The notes beneath the pieces are model-generated. The model saw only the letters and a program-made list of their open reading frames with translations, ran no database searches and was not told the origin of the DNA. Positions 27,915 through 36,291 of a stretch of 46,171 bases of DNA are shown here, one piece after another. This stretch comes from Pararhodobacter sp. GTDB lineage: Bacteria; Pseudomonadota; Alphaproteobacteria; Rhodobacterales; Rhodobacteraceae. Each line of letters starts with the position of its first letter. The stretch's first letter is position 1. A program made the position numbers and the translations under genes. The DNA lies in NCBI GenBank assembly GCA_020832665.1, contig JAFIEG010000030.1, positions 1 through 46,171 on the forward strand, in the 5' to 3' direction.

Positions 27915-28463
27915 TCAGCGCGCGCGGCTGAGCACGGCGCCGGGCCGCGCCTGCCAGATCGCGCGGGTGATCAGACCGGCAACCACCGCCTTGATGATGT
28001 CGCCGGGGATGAACGCGCCCAACGCGGTGATCGCCTGCAGCGGCGTCAGTCCGGCAAACACCATCATGCCGCCCACGCCGAAGGCATAAAGCACCACCAC
28101 CCCGCCAAGCAGCGCCCCGGCACCGGCGGCAATCGACAGATCGACCCCGCGCCAGCGTGCGGTGATCCAGCCCGCGACGAAGGCCGCCACCGGAAAGCCG
28201 AACAGAAAGCCCGCCGTCGGCCCGACGAACACGCCCAGCCCCCCGCGCCCGCCGGCCAGAAGCGGCAGGCCCAGCGCCACGAGCAACAGAAAAAGAAGCA
28301 CCGCCAGCGCCCCGCGCCGCGCGCCCAGAACGGTGCCGGCCAGCATGACGCCAAGGCTTTGCGCCGAGATCGGCACGCCGGTGATAAGCATGAAACTGGG
28401 AAACAGCCCCAGCACGGCAATCAGCGCCGCGAACAGGGCGATCAGGGCAACGGATCGTTCCAT
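27915..28463 (-). CDS. bioY: Biotin transporter substrate-binding subunit BioY
   Basis: 182-aa S-component of the energy-coupling-factor biotin importer, an integral membrane protein with about six helices. Diagnostic segments are ITGVPISAQSLGVMLAGTVL (about 27-46), GGRGGLGVFVGPTAGFLFGFP and FIPGDIIKA. ATG 28463 is preferred over the ATG five codons upstream because AAGGAAAA lies at proper spacing. It is last in bioM-bioN-bioY, so the three-part transporter is complete. Confidence 0.95.
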   Translation of the reverse strand: MERSVALIALFAALIAVLGLFPSFMLITGVPISAQSLGVMLAGTVLGARRGALAVLLFLLLVALGLPLLAGGRGGLGVFVGPTAGFLFGFPVAAFVAGWITARWRGVDLSIAAGAGALLGGVVVLYAFGVGGMMVFAGLTPLQAITALGAFIPGDIIKAVVAGLITRAIWQARPGAVLSRAR

Positions 28464-28474
28464 GATGTTTTCCT

Positions 28475-29089
28475 TCATTTCCGGGCAGGGCCTGAAAACC
28501 CGCCCCGCGCGCGCAAGGCTTCCGCGACATGCGTGGCATCGTCAAGGGCGATCAGCACCAGCGGCACCGCCGTCTGCACCCCAGCGCGGCGAGTGGAGCG
28601 CGCGCGCCACGCCTCGCGCAGGTGACCGGCCTTGAGTGCCAGCGCCGGGATCGCGCGCACCGCCAGCGCCACCACCAGCGCCAGCCGGTCGGTGCGCAGC
28701 CCTGCCCGCGCCAGCGGCGTCATCAGCCATTCCAGCACCGCCATCATGTCATCCAGCACGGTGGTCAGTGTCACCAGATTGGCCAGCGCCACCAGCGCCA
28801 GGATGCGCAGGCAAATCACCAGCCCCAGCCGTGCCTCGCCCAGCACCAGATGCCAGGCCATGATGATGGCCAGAATCAGCCAGAGCGGGCGCAACAGCCT
28901 GATGCCACGGCGCAGCGCCACGGCGCCGAGGCTGGCATAAAGCGCGGCTGTTGCCGCCACCAGCGCGGCGATGATCGCCGGCTCGGTCACCGGCAGCACC
29001 AGCACCACGGCCAGCGCCAGGGCCGCCATCTTGGCCCCCGCCGGCAGCGCATGCAGCCAGCTGCGCGTCTCCAGCGTCATTGCCAGCAT
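28475..29089 (-). CDS. bioN: Biotin ECF transporter T-component BioN
   Basis: 204-aa transmembrane coupling protein. Helices lie in the first 125 residues; the C-terminal cytoplasmic helices contain the coupling signatures (ALKAGHLREAWRAR and the final ALRARGG) that contact the ATPase. ATG 29089 follows GGGGAGG with 4-bp spacing and overlaps bioM by 13 bp; an ATG three codons on would instead overlap the bioM stop as ATGA. It links BioM to BioY in the importer. Confidence 0.92.
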   Translation of the reverse strand: MLAMTLETRSWLHALPAGAKMAALALAVVLVLPVTEPAIIAALVAATAALYASLGAVALRRGIRLLRPLWLILAIIMAWHLVLGEARLGLVICLRILALVALANLVTLTTVLDDMMAVLEWLMTPLARAGLRTDRLALVVALAVRAIPALALKAGHLREAWRARSTRRAGVQTAVPLVLIALDDATHVAEALRARGGFSGPARK

Positions 29090-29814
29090 GGTGCCTCGCC
29101 CCCCAGCGCGTTCATCCGCTCGACATAGGCCGCCAGCACCGGCGCGGCCGGGCCATCGGCCTGAAGCCGCCCCTCTTCGAGCCACAGCACCCGGTCGAAA
29201 CCGTTGAGCCTCGCCGGGTCATGGGTAACCATGACAAGTTGCTGGCCCAGCGCTTCCAGCGCGCGGTGAAGCTGCATGGTGGTGGGCAGGTCCAGCCCGG
29301 TGAAGGGCTCGTCGAGCAAGATCACGGCGGGCTCCATCGCCAGCACCGCCATCAGGCACAGGTAATGGCGCTGTCCCTGCGAAAGCGCATGCGTGGGCCG
29401 CGCGCCCCAGTCGGCGCGGCCATGCCGTTCGAGCACCGCCCGCGCCTGCTCGCGCGCCGCGTCGCGCGCGGCGCCAAGCTGGCGGATGCCAAAGGCGATC
29501 TCTTCCTCGACGGTGGGAAAGATGATCTGATGGTCGGGGTTCTGGAACAGGATGCCCAGCTTGCGAATGGCACCCGCGCGGTCGCGCGCCATGTCCACCC
29601 CATCGACCTGCACGCGGCCCTGATCGGGCTCTTGCAGGCCGGCGATGACGCGCAGCAGGCTGGTCTTGCCCGAACCGTTGCGCCCGACAATGCCGATGCG
29701 GCGCTCGCGCAGATGCAGCGACAGCGGCGCCAGCACCGCCCGCCCCTCGATGGTGAGCGCGATGTCTTCCACGATGATGCCGCCGCCCTCGCCCAACGCG
29801 CCGCGCCTCGCCAT
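29077..29814 (-). CDS. bioM: Biotin ECF transporter ATPase BioM
   Basis: 245-aa ATP-binding subunit. Walker A is GRNGSGKT (44-51), Q-loop FQNPDHQIIFPTVEEE, signature LSQGQRHYLCL in place of LSGGQ, Walker B ILLDEPFTGLD and switch His in VTHDP. FQNPD and LSxGQ variants are usual in ECF ATPases. ATG 29814 is the furthest plausible start; a GTG near codon 15 would also give a complete ATPase. It heads the bioMNY operon, downstream of a hairpin at 29877-29931. Confidence 0.92.
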   Translation of the reverse strand: MARRGALGEGGGIIVEDIALTIEGRAVLAPLSLHLRERRIGIVGRNGSGKTSLLRVIAGLQEPDQGRVQVDGVDMARDRAGAIRKLGILFQNPDHQIIFPTVEEEIAFGIRQLGAARDAAREQARAVLERHGRADWGARPTHALSQGQRHYLCLMAVLAMEPAVILLDEPFTGLDLPTTMQLHRALEALGQQLVMVTHDPARLNGFDRVLWLEEGRLQADGPAAPVLAAYVERMNALGGEAPCWQ

Positions 29815-29876
29815 GCCGTTTGCGTTGCGCGCGCTTTCCCATGCCTTTGCCCCGCAGGCAAGGGCTACGGCCCTTC

Positions 29877-29931
29877 AAGCGCCCGCAAGGCGCACGGGGT
29901 GGGTGGGCGGGAGTGCGGCTTGCGGGCGCTT
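29877..29931. other. Hairpin with G-quadruplex motif in its loop
   Basis: A perfect 13-bp inverted repeat, AAGCGCCCGCAAG (29877-29889) and CTTGCGGGCGCTT (29919-29931), continues after one G-G mismatch with CGCAC/GTGCG (29891-29895 and 29913-29917). The remaining loop holds GGGGTGGGTGGGCGGG (29896-29911) on the plus strand: four G-runs with single-base spacers, a textbook G-quadruplex motif. It lies between fdsD and bioM. Transcripts of those minus-strand genes would carry the C-rich complement. Confidence 0.85.
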
Positions 29932-30005
29932 CTCGCTCATCCCTCGGGCGGTCGTTGCCCTTGCGTTAGCCGATGCAATCAACCAAAACCTGCATGAAAG
30001 CGAAA

Positions 30006-30209
30006 TCAGAGCTGGCGCGAGGCCTCGATCACCAGCGCGTCGAGCTGCTCGCCGCCCTTGGCGACGTATTCCTTGAGCTGCTCGCGCATGCGCGGCTCCC
30101 AATAGTCGCGCAGATGCGCCGCCACGCGCTCAGCCTGATCATCGCCCCTCTGGCTGCGAAAGAAGGTGGCAATCTGATTTGCCATGTGAACCATCTTCTC
30201 AGGCGACAT
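30006..30209 (-). CDS. fdsD: Formate dehydrogenase delta subunit
   Basis: 67-aa soluble protein, MSPEKMVHMANQIATFFRSQ and onward, matching FdsD, the small subunit of NAD-dependent molybdenum formate dehydrogenases. The segment HLRDYWEPRMREQL is typical. It overlaps the end of fdhD by 11 bp and is the last gene of the fds operon. In related systems FdsD is needed for maturation or activity rather than catalysis. Confidence 0.9.
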   Translation of the reverse strand: MSPEKMVHMANQIATFFRSQRGDDQAERVAAHLRDYWEPRMREQLKEYVAKGGEQLDALVIEASRQL

Positions 30210-31020
30210 CGGGCACCTCGAATTGAATGCGCTCGGGATGGGTATAGGCGTCAAAAGCGCCGTCACGGGCAAAGGCGGCAAGCGTCATCCCCGCCCCCTC
30301 GGCCAGGCGCAGCGCATGCGCGGTGGGCGCCGAGACGGCAATCAGCACCGGCGCGCCGGCCATCGCCGCCTTCTGCACCAGCTCGACCGACAGCCGCGAG
30401 GTCAGCACGAAAGCCCCCTGCCCCGCCGCCATGCCCTGCCGCGCCATCGCGCCGATAAGCTTGTCGAGCGCGTTGTGGCGGCCGATATCCTCGCGCGCCA
30501 GGATCAGCCCCTCGCCGGGGCGCAGAAAACCCGCCGCATGGGTGCCGCGCGTGCGCGCATGCAGCGGCTGGCAGGCGCGCAATGCCTCGGTTGAATGCGC
30601 CACCTCGGCCGCACTCAGCCGCAGCATGTTGCCCGCCACCGAGGGCAGCGGGCGCATCGCCGCTTCCAGGCTGTCGATGCCGCACAGCCCGCAGCCCACC
30701 GGCCCCGCCGTAAAGCGCCGTCGCGCGGCCAGTTGCGCCGAGCGCTCGGCGCGCAGCCACAGCCGCGCCTCGACGCCCAGCTCATGCGCCACGGCTTCGA
30801 AAGCCTCGACCTCGGCAGCGCTCTGAACGATGCCCTCGCTGAGCAGGAAACCCAGCGCGAAATCCACTATATCGCCGGGGCTGGCCATCATCACCGCCAG
30901 CGTGCTGCCATCGACGACGATGGCCACCGCCACTTCTTCGGGCAGGGCCCGGTACACCTCGGCGCGGCTTCCCGCGCGCCAGGCGATGCCGGGCCGGCTG
31001 CGATGGGCGGGAAGGCGCAT
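30199..31020 (-). CDS. fdhD: Formate dehydrogenase sulfurtransferase FdhD (FdsC)
   Basis: 273-aa accessory protein that passes sulfur to the molybdenum cofactor before its insertion into formate dehydrogenase. The sulfur-carrying motif C110-G-L-C113 lies in AGPVGCGLCGIDSLE, and GEGLILAREDIGRHNALDKL is the family signature. The ATG at 31020 lies 5 bp after the fdsA stop. Position four in the operon corresponds to fdsC of the fdsGBACD order. Confidence 0.94.
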   Translation of the reverse strand: MRLPAHRSRPGIAWRAGSRAEVYRALPEEVAVAIVVDGSTLAVMMASPGDIVDFALGFLLSEGIVQSAAEVEAFEAVAHELGVEARLWLRAERSAQLAARRRFTAGPVGCGLCGIDSLEAAMRPLPSVAGNMLRLSAAEVAHSTEALRACQPLHARTRGTHAAGFLRPGEGLILAREDIGRHNALDKLIGAMARQGMAAGQGAFVLTSRLSVELVQKAAMAGAPVLIAVSAPTAHALRLAEGAGMTLAAFARDGAFDAYTHPERIQFEVPDVA

Positions 31021-31025
31021 GGCGC

Positions 31026-33923
31026 CTACTCCGCCGCCGGCATGATGCGCCGCGCCCGTGCCGCCAGATCGGCATATTCCTCCTGCCAGTCGCTGGGCCC
31101 GTTCGACAGCGACACCTGCACCGCCGTGACCTTGTATTCGGGGCAGTTGGTGGCCCAGTCCGAGAAATCGGTGGTCACCACATTGGCCTGGGTATCGGGG
31201 TGGTGGAAGGTGGTATAGACCACGCCGGGGCTGACCCGATCGGTCAGATGCGCGCGCAGCGCCGTCTCGCCCGAGCGCGAGGCGATCTTCACCCAATCGC
31301 CTTCGTTGATGCCGCGCGTCTCGGCATCATGGGGGTGGATTTCCAGCACATCCTCCTGATGCCAGACCACATTCGCCGTGCGCCGCGTCTGCGCGCCGAC
31401 ATTGTATTGCGACAGGATCCGCCCGGTGGTGAGTAAAAGCGGAAAGCGCGGGCCCGTCCGCTCGTCGGTGGGCACATATTCGGTGATCATCAACCGCCCC
31501 TTGCCGCGCATGAAGCCATCGACATGCATCAAGGGCGTGCCCTCGGGCGCGCTGTCGTTGCACGGCCACTGCACCGAACCCTTCTCTTCAAGTAGCGCGT
31601 AATCGACACCGGCGAAGCTGGGCGTGGTGGCGGCGATTTCCTCCATGATCTGCGCGGGGTGTGTGTAGTGCCAGCGAGCGCCCATGGCATTGGCCAGCAT
31701 CTGGGTGATCTCCCAGTCGCCAAAACCGTTGAGCGGCGCCATCACGCGGCGCACGCGGTTGATGCGCCGCTCGGCATTGGTGAAGGTGCCGTCCTTTTCC
31801 AGAAAGGTCGAACCCGGCAGGAAGACATGCGCGTAATTGGCCGTCTCGTTGAGAAACAGGTCATGCACGATGACGCATTCCATCGCCGCCAGCCCGGCCG
31901 CGACATGCTTGGTGTCGGGGTCCGATTGCAGGATATCCTCGCCCTGGCAGTAGAGCCCCTTGAAGCTGCCATCGACCGCGGCATCGAGCATGTTGGGAAT
32001 GCGCAGGCCCGGCTCGGGGTCAATGCTCACCCCCCACAGGCGCTCGTAGATTTCGCGCACCTCGGAGTTCTTGACATGGCGGTAGCCGGGCAGCTCATGC
32101 GGGAAGCTGCCCATGTCGCAGGCGCCCTGCACGTTGTTCTGCCCGCGCAGCGGGTTCACCCCCACGCCGGGCCGGCCGATATTGCCGGTGAGCATGGCCA
32201 GATTGGCAATCGCCATCACCGTGGTCGACCCCTGGCTGTGCTCGGTCACGCCCAGCCCGTAATAGATGGCGCCGTTGCCGCCACTGGCAAAGAGCCGCGC
32301 GGCGGCGCGCAGATCGGCCGCCTTCACCCCGGTCAGCGCCTCGGTGGCCTCGGGGCTGTGGCGGGGATCGGAAATGAATTCGGCATAGGCAAGGTATTCG
32401 TCATAATCGCAGCGCTCGCGGATGAACGCCTCGTCCACCAGCCCCTCGGTGACGATGACATGCGCCAGTGCTGAAAGCACGGCGACATTGGTGCCGGGCC
32501 TGAGCGGCAGGTGATGCGCGGCCTCGACATGCGCCGAGCGCACCAGATCGATGCGCCGCGGGTCGATGACGATCAGCCTGGCCCCGGTGCGCAGGCGTTT
32601 CTTCAGCCGGCTGGCAAAGACCGGGTGGCCATCGGTGGGGTTGGCGCCGATGATGATGGCGACATCGGTATGCTCGACACTGTCGAAATCCTGCGTGCCG
32701 GCGGATGTGCCAAAGGTCTGGCCCAGCCCGTAGCCAGTGGGCGAGTGGCACACCCGCGCGCAGGTATCGGTGTTGTTGTTGCCGAATACCGCGCGGGCCA
32801 GCTTCTGCACCAGATAGGTTTCCTCATTGGTGCAGCGCGACGAGGTGATCACACCCACTGACTTGCGCCCGTGCTTTTCCTGCAGCGCGCGCAGGCGGGT
32901 GGCGGCGAAACCGATCGCCTCGTCCCATTCGACCTCGCGCCAGGGGTCTGTGATGCGCTCGCGGATCATCGGCTTGAGTATGCGCTCGGGGTGATGGGCA
33001 TAGCCATAGGCAAAGCGGCCCTTCACGCAGCTATGGCCGCGATTGGCCTTGCCATGCTTCCAGGGCACCATGCGCACCAGCTGATCGCCGTTGAGTTCGG
33101 CCTTGAAGCTGCAGCCCACGCCGCAATAGGCGCAGGTGGTGACGACCGAGCGCGTGGGTGTGCCCAGCTCGATCATCGATTTTTCCTGCAGCGTGGCGGT
33201 GGGGCAGACCTGTACGCAGGCGCCGCAGGACACGCAATCCGAGGCCAGCGCATTGTCGCTCTTCGCGCCGAAAGACACGCGGCTGTCGAAACCGCGCCCC
33301 TCGATGGTCAGCGCAAAGGTGCCCTGCACCTCCTCGCAGGCGCGCACGCAGCGCGAGCAGACGATGCATTTTGACGGGTCATAGGTGAAATAGGGGTTGG
33401 ATTCATCCTTGGGTATCCATTGCGGGTTGGCCTGGCCCGAATTGTCGCGGGCGGTGAAATGGCTTGCCAGCCCGCCCGATTGCGGGGCCTCATAGCGCAC
33501 ATCGCGCAGCCCCACGGCGCCGGCCATGTCCTGCAATTCGCAATCTCCATTGGCCGCGCAGGTCAGGCAATCGAGCGGGTGGTCGGAGATGTAAAGCTCC
33601 ATCACCCCCCGGCGCAGCTTGCGCAGCCTGTCATTTTGCGTGCGCACCACCATGCCCGGCGCCACCGGCGTGGTGCAGGAAGCGGGCGTGCCGCGCCTGC
33701 CCTCGATCTCCACCACGCAAAGCCGGCACGAGCCGAAAGCCTCGACACTGTCGGTGGCGCACAGCTTGGGTACCTTGATGCCGGCCTCGGCGGCGGCGCG
33801 CATGACCGAGCTGCCCTCGGGCACGCTCACGCTGATGCCGTCGATGGTCAGGCTGACGGGCGCGCCGGTGCGGGACGGCGTGCCCATGTCGCGCTCGTCG
33901 AAGGGAATGATGAAGTCTTTCAT
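31026..33923 (-). CDS. fdsA: NAD-dependent formate dehydrogenase alpha (catalytic) subunit
   Basis: 965-aa molybdenum bis-MGD enzyme oxidising formate to CO2. Iron-sulfur sites in order: [2Fe-2S] C55, C66, C69, C83; His-ligated [4Fe-4S] H115, C119, C122, C128; ferredoxin pair C186-C196 and C230-C240; and the catalytic-domain [4Fe-4S] C264, C267, C271, C299. The Mo ligand is Cys392 in CARVCHSPTG, a cysteine where some homologues use selenocysteine. ATG 33923 follows GGGAG. It sits between fdsB (61 bp upstream) and fdhD, and passes electrons to FdsB/FdsG. Confidence 0.96.
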   Translation of the reverse strand: MKDFIIPFDERDMGTPSRTGAPVSLTIDGISVSVPEGSSVMRAAAEAGIKVPKLCATDSVEAFGSCRLCVVEIEGRRGTPASCTTPVAPGMVVRTQNDRLRKLRRGVMELYISDHPLDCLTCAANGDCELQDMAGAVGLRDVRYEAPQSGGLASHFTARDNSGQANPQWIPKDESNPYFTYDPSKCIVCSRCVRACEEVQGTFALTIEGRGFDSRVSFGAKSDNALASDCVSCGACVQVCPTATLQEKSMIELGTPTRSVVTTCAYCGVGCSFKAELNGDQLVRMVPWKHGKANRGHSCVKGRFAYGYAHHPERILKPMIRERITDPWREVEWDEAIGFAATRLRALQEKHGRKSVGVITSSRCTNEETYLVQKLARAVFGNNNTDTCARVCHSPTGYGLGQTFGTSAGTQDFDSVEHTDVAIIIGANPTDGHPVFASRLKKRLRTGARLIVIDPRRIDLVRSAHVEAAHHLPLRPGTNVAVLSALAHVIVTEGLVDEAFIRERCDYDEYLAYAEFISDPRHSPEATEALTGVKAADLRAAARLFASGGNGAIYYGLGVTEHSQGSTTVMAIANLAMLTGNIGRPGVGVNPLRGQNNVQGACDMGSFPHELPGYRHVKNSEVREIYERLWGVSIDPEPGLRIPNMLDAAVDGSFKGLYCQGEDILQSDPDTKHVAAGLAAMECVIVHDLFLNETANYAHVFLPGSTFLEKDGTFTNAERRINRVRRVMAPLNGFGDWEITQMLANAMGARWHYTHPAQIMEEIAATTPSFAGVDYALLEEKGSVQWPCNDSAPEGTPLMHVDGFMRGKGRLMITEYVPTDERTGPRFPLLLTTGRILSQYNVGAQTRRTANVVWHQEDVLEIHPHDAETRGINEGDWVKIASRSGETALRAHLTDRVSPGVVYTTFHHPDTQANVVTTDFSDWATNCPEYKVTAVQVSLSNGPSDWQEEYADLAARARRIMPAAE

Positions 33924-33940
33924 GACAGGCTCCCTGGGCT

Positions 33941-33960
33941 CTTCATCTTGCCCCAAATAC
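33941..33960. repeat. Terminal fragment of the dispersed repeat
   Basis: CTTCATCTTGCCCCAAATAC in the fdsB-fdsA gap matches the outer end of the repeat at 45489 (CTTCATCTTGCCCCAAAATA), but the GC-rich hairpin part is absent. It interrupts an operon that otherwise has overlapping or close-spaced genes. Confidence 0.55.
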
Positions 33961-33984
33961 TCAAATTGCTGTTGGCAGAAGCCC

Positions 33985-35523
33985 TCATTCGGCAGCCTCC
34001 TTGCGGCGGTCGAAATCATCGGGGAAATGGGTCAGCGCCGACATCACCGGATAGGGGGTGAACCCGCCCAGCGCACAAAGCGAGCCGTCCTTCATGGTTT
34101 CGCACAGATCGCTCAGCAGTTCGATGGCACCGCCGTCGCCCTCCTTGATGCGGTCGAGGGTCTCGACCCCGCGCACCGCGCCGATGCGGCAGGGCGTGCA
34201 TTTGCCGCAGCTCTCGATGGCGCAGAATTCCATCGCGAAGCGCGCCATTTCCAGCATGTCGGCGCCCTCGTCGAACACCACCAACCCGGCATGGCCCACC
34301 AGCCCGCCAACGGCGTCGAATTCCTCATAGCCCAAGGCCGTGTCGAATTTTTCGCGCGGCATATAGGCGCCCAGCGGCCCGCCCACCTGCACCGCCTTCA
34401 CCGGCCGCCCGCTGGCCGTGCCGCCGGCAAGATCGTCCACCACCTCGCCCAGGCTCACGCCGAAGCCCGTCTCGAACAGCCCGCCGCGTTTCACATTGCC
34501 GGCAATCTGGAGCGTCACCGTGCCGCGCGAGCGGCCCACACCGAAGCTGGCGTAATGCGCCGCGCCCTTTTCAAAGATCACCGGCACGCTGGCCAGCGAG
34601 ATGACGTTGTTGACCACCGTCGGGCAGCCGAACAGCCCCGCCAGCGCCGGCAGCGGCGGCTTGGCGCGCACCACGCCGCGCTTGCCCTCCAGCGAATTGA
34701 GAAGCGATGTTTCCTCGCCGCAGACATAGGCCCCGGCGCCGACGCGGATTTCCATGTCAAAGCGGCGGCCCGAGCCCAGCAAATCGCCGCCCAGCACGCC
34801 CTCGGCGCGGGCAATCGTCACCGCCTCGCGCATCACCCTGATCGCATCGGGGTATTCAGAACGCAGATAGACATAGCCCTTGGTGGCCCCAACGCCGATG
34901 CCGGCAATGGCCATGCCCTCGATCAGGCTGAAGGGATCGCCCTCCATGATCATGCGATCGGCGAAGGTGCCGCTGTCGCCCTCATCGGCATTGCAGACGA
35001 TGTATTTCTGTGCCCCCGGCGCTTCCAGCACGGTCTTCCACTTGATGCCGGTGGGAAAGCCCGCCCCGCCCCGGCCACGCAGCCCCGATGCGGTGACCTC
35101 GGCCACGATATCGGCGCCGCTCATGGCCAGCGCGCGCTTCAGCCCGGCCAGCCCGCCATGCGCGCGGTAATCTTCCAGCGACAGCGGCCGGGTGACCCCG
35201 CAGCGGGCAAAGGTCAGCCGCGACTGGCGGCGCATCCATTCCAGTTCATCGACCGGGCCCAGCGCGCGCGGGTGCGTGGCAAGGCCATTGAAAAGCGCCG
35301 GCACATCGGCTTGCGTCATCGGGCCGAAGCCGAGGCGGGTGCCGTCGATATCAATCTCGACCAGCGGCTCCAGCCAGACCATCCCGCGCGAGCCGTTGCG
35401 GCGGATATCCACCGCCACGCCGCGCCCGGCAGCCTCGGCGGCGATGTCGGCGGCCAGTTCGTCGGCACACAGCGCCTTCGCGGCGCTGTCCATCGGCACC
35501 CATATCGTCAGTTTCTCGCTCAT
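33985..35523 (-). CDS. fdsB: NAD-dependent formate dehydrogenase beta (FMN/NAD) subunit
   Basis: 512-aa NuoF-like diaphorase subunit. A thioredoxin-like N-terminal region (about 1-80, without cluster cysteines) precedes the FMN/NADH domain with GLRGRGGAGFPTGIKWK and CNADEGDSGTFADR. The C-terminal [4Fe-4S] site is ESCGKCTPCRIG plus a later Cys in CALGGFTPYPV. It transfers electrons from FdsA to NAD+. The ATG at 35523 overlaps the fdsG stop in an ATGA junction. Confidence 0.95.
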   Translation of the reverse strand: MSEKLTIWVPMDSAAKALCADELAADIAAEAAGRGVAVDIRRNGSRGMVWLEPLVEIDIDGTRLGFGPMTQADVPALFNGLATHPRALGPVDELEWMRRQSRLTFARCGVTRPLSLEDYRAHGGLAGLKRALAMSGADIVAEVTASGLRGRGGAGFPTGIKWKTVLEAPGAQKYIVCNADEGDSGTFADRMIMEGDPFSLIEGMAIAGIGVGATKGYVYLRSEYPDAIRVMREAVTIARAEGVLGGDLLGSGRRFDMEIRVGAGAYVCGEETSLLNSLEGKRGVVRAKPPLPALAGLFGCPTVVNNVISLASVPVIFEKGAAHYASFGVGRSRGTVTLQIAGNVKRGGLFETGFGVSLGEVVDDLAGGTASGRPVKAVQVGGPLGAYMPREKFDTALGYEEFDAVGGLVGHAGLVVFDEGADMLEMARFAMEFCAIESCGKCTPCRIGAVRGVETLDRIKEGDGGAIELLSDLCETMKDGSLCALGGFTPYPVMSALTHFPDDFDRRKEAAE

Positions 35524-36002
35524 GCGCCGACCACCTCCAGCAAGCGATCCATGCGCGCGGCATCGACCCGGCCCACCACGCGCTCGCCGATCATCACCGC
35601 CGGGGCGCAGGCGCACAGGCCAAGGCAATAGACGGGCTCGATGGTCAGCGCGCCGTTTGGCGTGGTGCCGTGCCAGTCGAGCCCCAGTCTTTTCAGCGTC
35701 GCCTCGGCCAGAGCTGCGCCGCCCATGGCCTGGCAGGCCTCGGCGCGGCAGATCTTTAGCACTTGGCGGCCGGCGGGCGCGGCGCGGAAATCGTGATAGA
35801 AACTGATCACGCCATGCAGCTCGGCGCGGGTGATGTTGAGCGCCTCGGCCAGCGGCGCATGCGCCGGCTCTGGTATGTGGCCGAATGCCTCTTGCAGCGC
35901 ATGCAGGATGGGCAGCAGCGGCCCCTCAAGGTGATGATGCTGCGCGATGATGGCGTCAATGTCTTCCCTTTCGGGCGCTTTGGCTGGTGGCTGGGCGTGC
36001 AT
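35520..36002 (-). CDS. fdsG: NAD-dependent formate dehydrogenase gamma subunit
   Basis: 160-aa NuoE-like [2Fe-2S] protein. Ligands are Cys85 and Cys90 (C-x4-C in ICRAEACQAMGG) and Cys126 and Cys130 (C-x3-C in VYCLGLCACAP). It is the first gene of fdsG-fdsB-fdsA-fdhD-fdsD. The region upstream of its ATG (36002) contains the inverted repeat at 36076. No LysR-type regulator gene is adjacent, although such a gene commonly accompanies this operon. Confidence 0.95.
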   Translation of the reverse strand: MHAQPPAKAPEREDIDAIIAQHHHLEGPLLPILHALQEAFGHIPEPAHAPLAEALNITRAELHGVISFYHDFRAAPAGRQVLKICRAEACQAMGGAALAEATLKRLGLDWHGTTPNGALTIEPVYCLGLCACAPAVMIGERVVGRVDAARMDRLLEVVGA

Positions 36003-36075
36003 GGCGGCCTCGCATTTCCTGTGCGCGCAAATAACGCCTGCTCACGCAAGGAATCAATATTGATGATCCGTTGTT

Positions 36076-36094
36076 TGATAGGCATTTCCTATCA
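36076..36094 (-). promoter_or_regulatory. Candidate LysR-type operator upstream of fdsG
   Basis: TGATAGG and CCTATCA are perfect inverted arms around a 5-bp spacer (ATAG-N7-CTAT), about 75 bp upstream of the fdsG start. The geometry and the T-N11-A core fit LysR-family operators, and ATAG-N7-CTAT is the OxyR-type half-site arrangement. An AT-rich stretch downstream (CAATATTGAT, 36054-36063) could provide the -10. The regulator is not encoded next to it. Confidence 0.55.
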
Positions 36095-36129
36095 TACAGC
36101 ACGGCAATCATTGGCGCAAAGGGCCTGCC

Positions 36130-36216
36130 AGGGCGGGTTGCGGTCAACCGGAGTCACTTCCCCCGTCGCGCCAGCGACGGGGAGTAGCTTGAACTTAATT
36201 GAGCGCAACCCGCCCT
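36130..36216. repeat. Nested hairpin element upstream of the fds operon
   Basis: The outer perfect stem is AGGGCGGGTTGCG (36130-36142) with CGCAACCCGCCCT (36204-36216). The inner perfect stem is CCCCGTCGC (36161-36169), loop GCCA, GCGACGGGG (36174-36182). The 87-bp element lies between the fdsG operator and the hydrolase gene. Its GGGCGGG-type ends recall the other intergenic palindromes in the window. Confidence 0.8.
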
Positions 36217-36291
36217 AATCGCGAGGAAACTTGCCTAAGGCGTGACGGGGTATCCGGGGACGGCGCGGCAAGCCCCAGCGGCGATGCCCTT

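Noticed and set aside
32741-32760. Selenocysteine codon in fdsA
   Set aside because: The active-site codon at 32748-32750 (minus strand) reads TGC, so the ligand is cysteine and no in-frame UGA is present.
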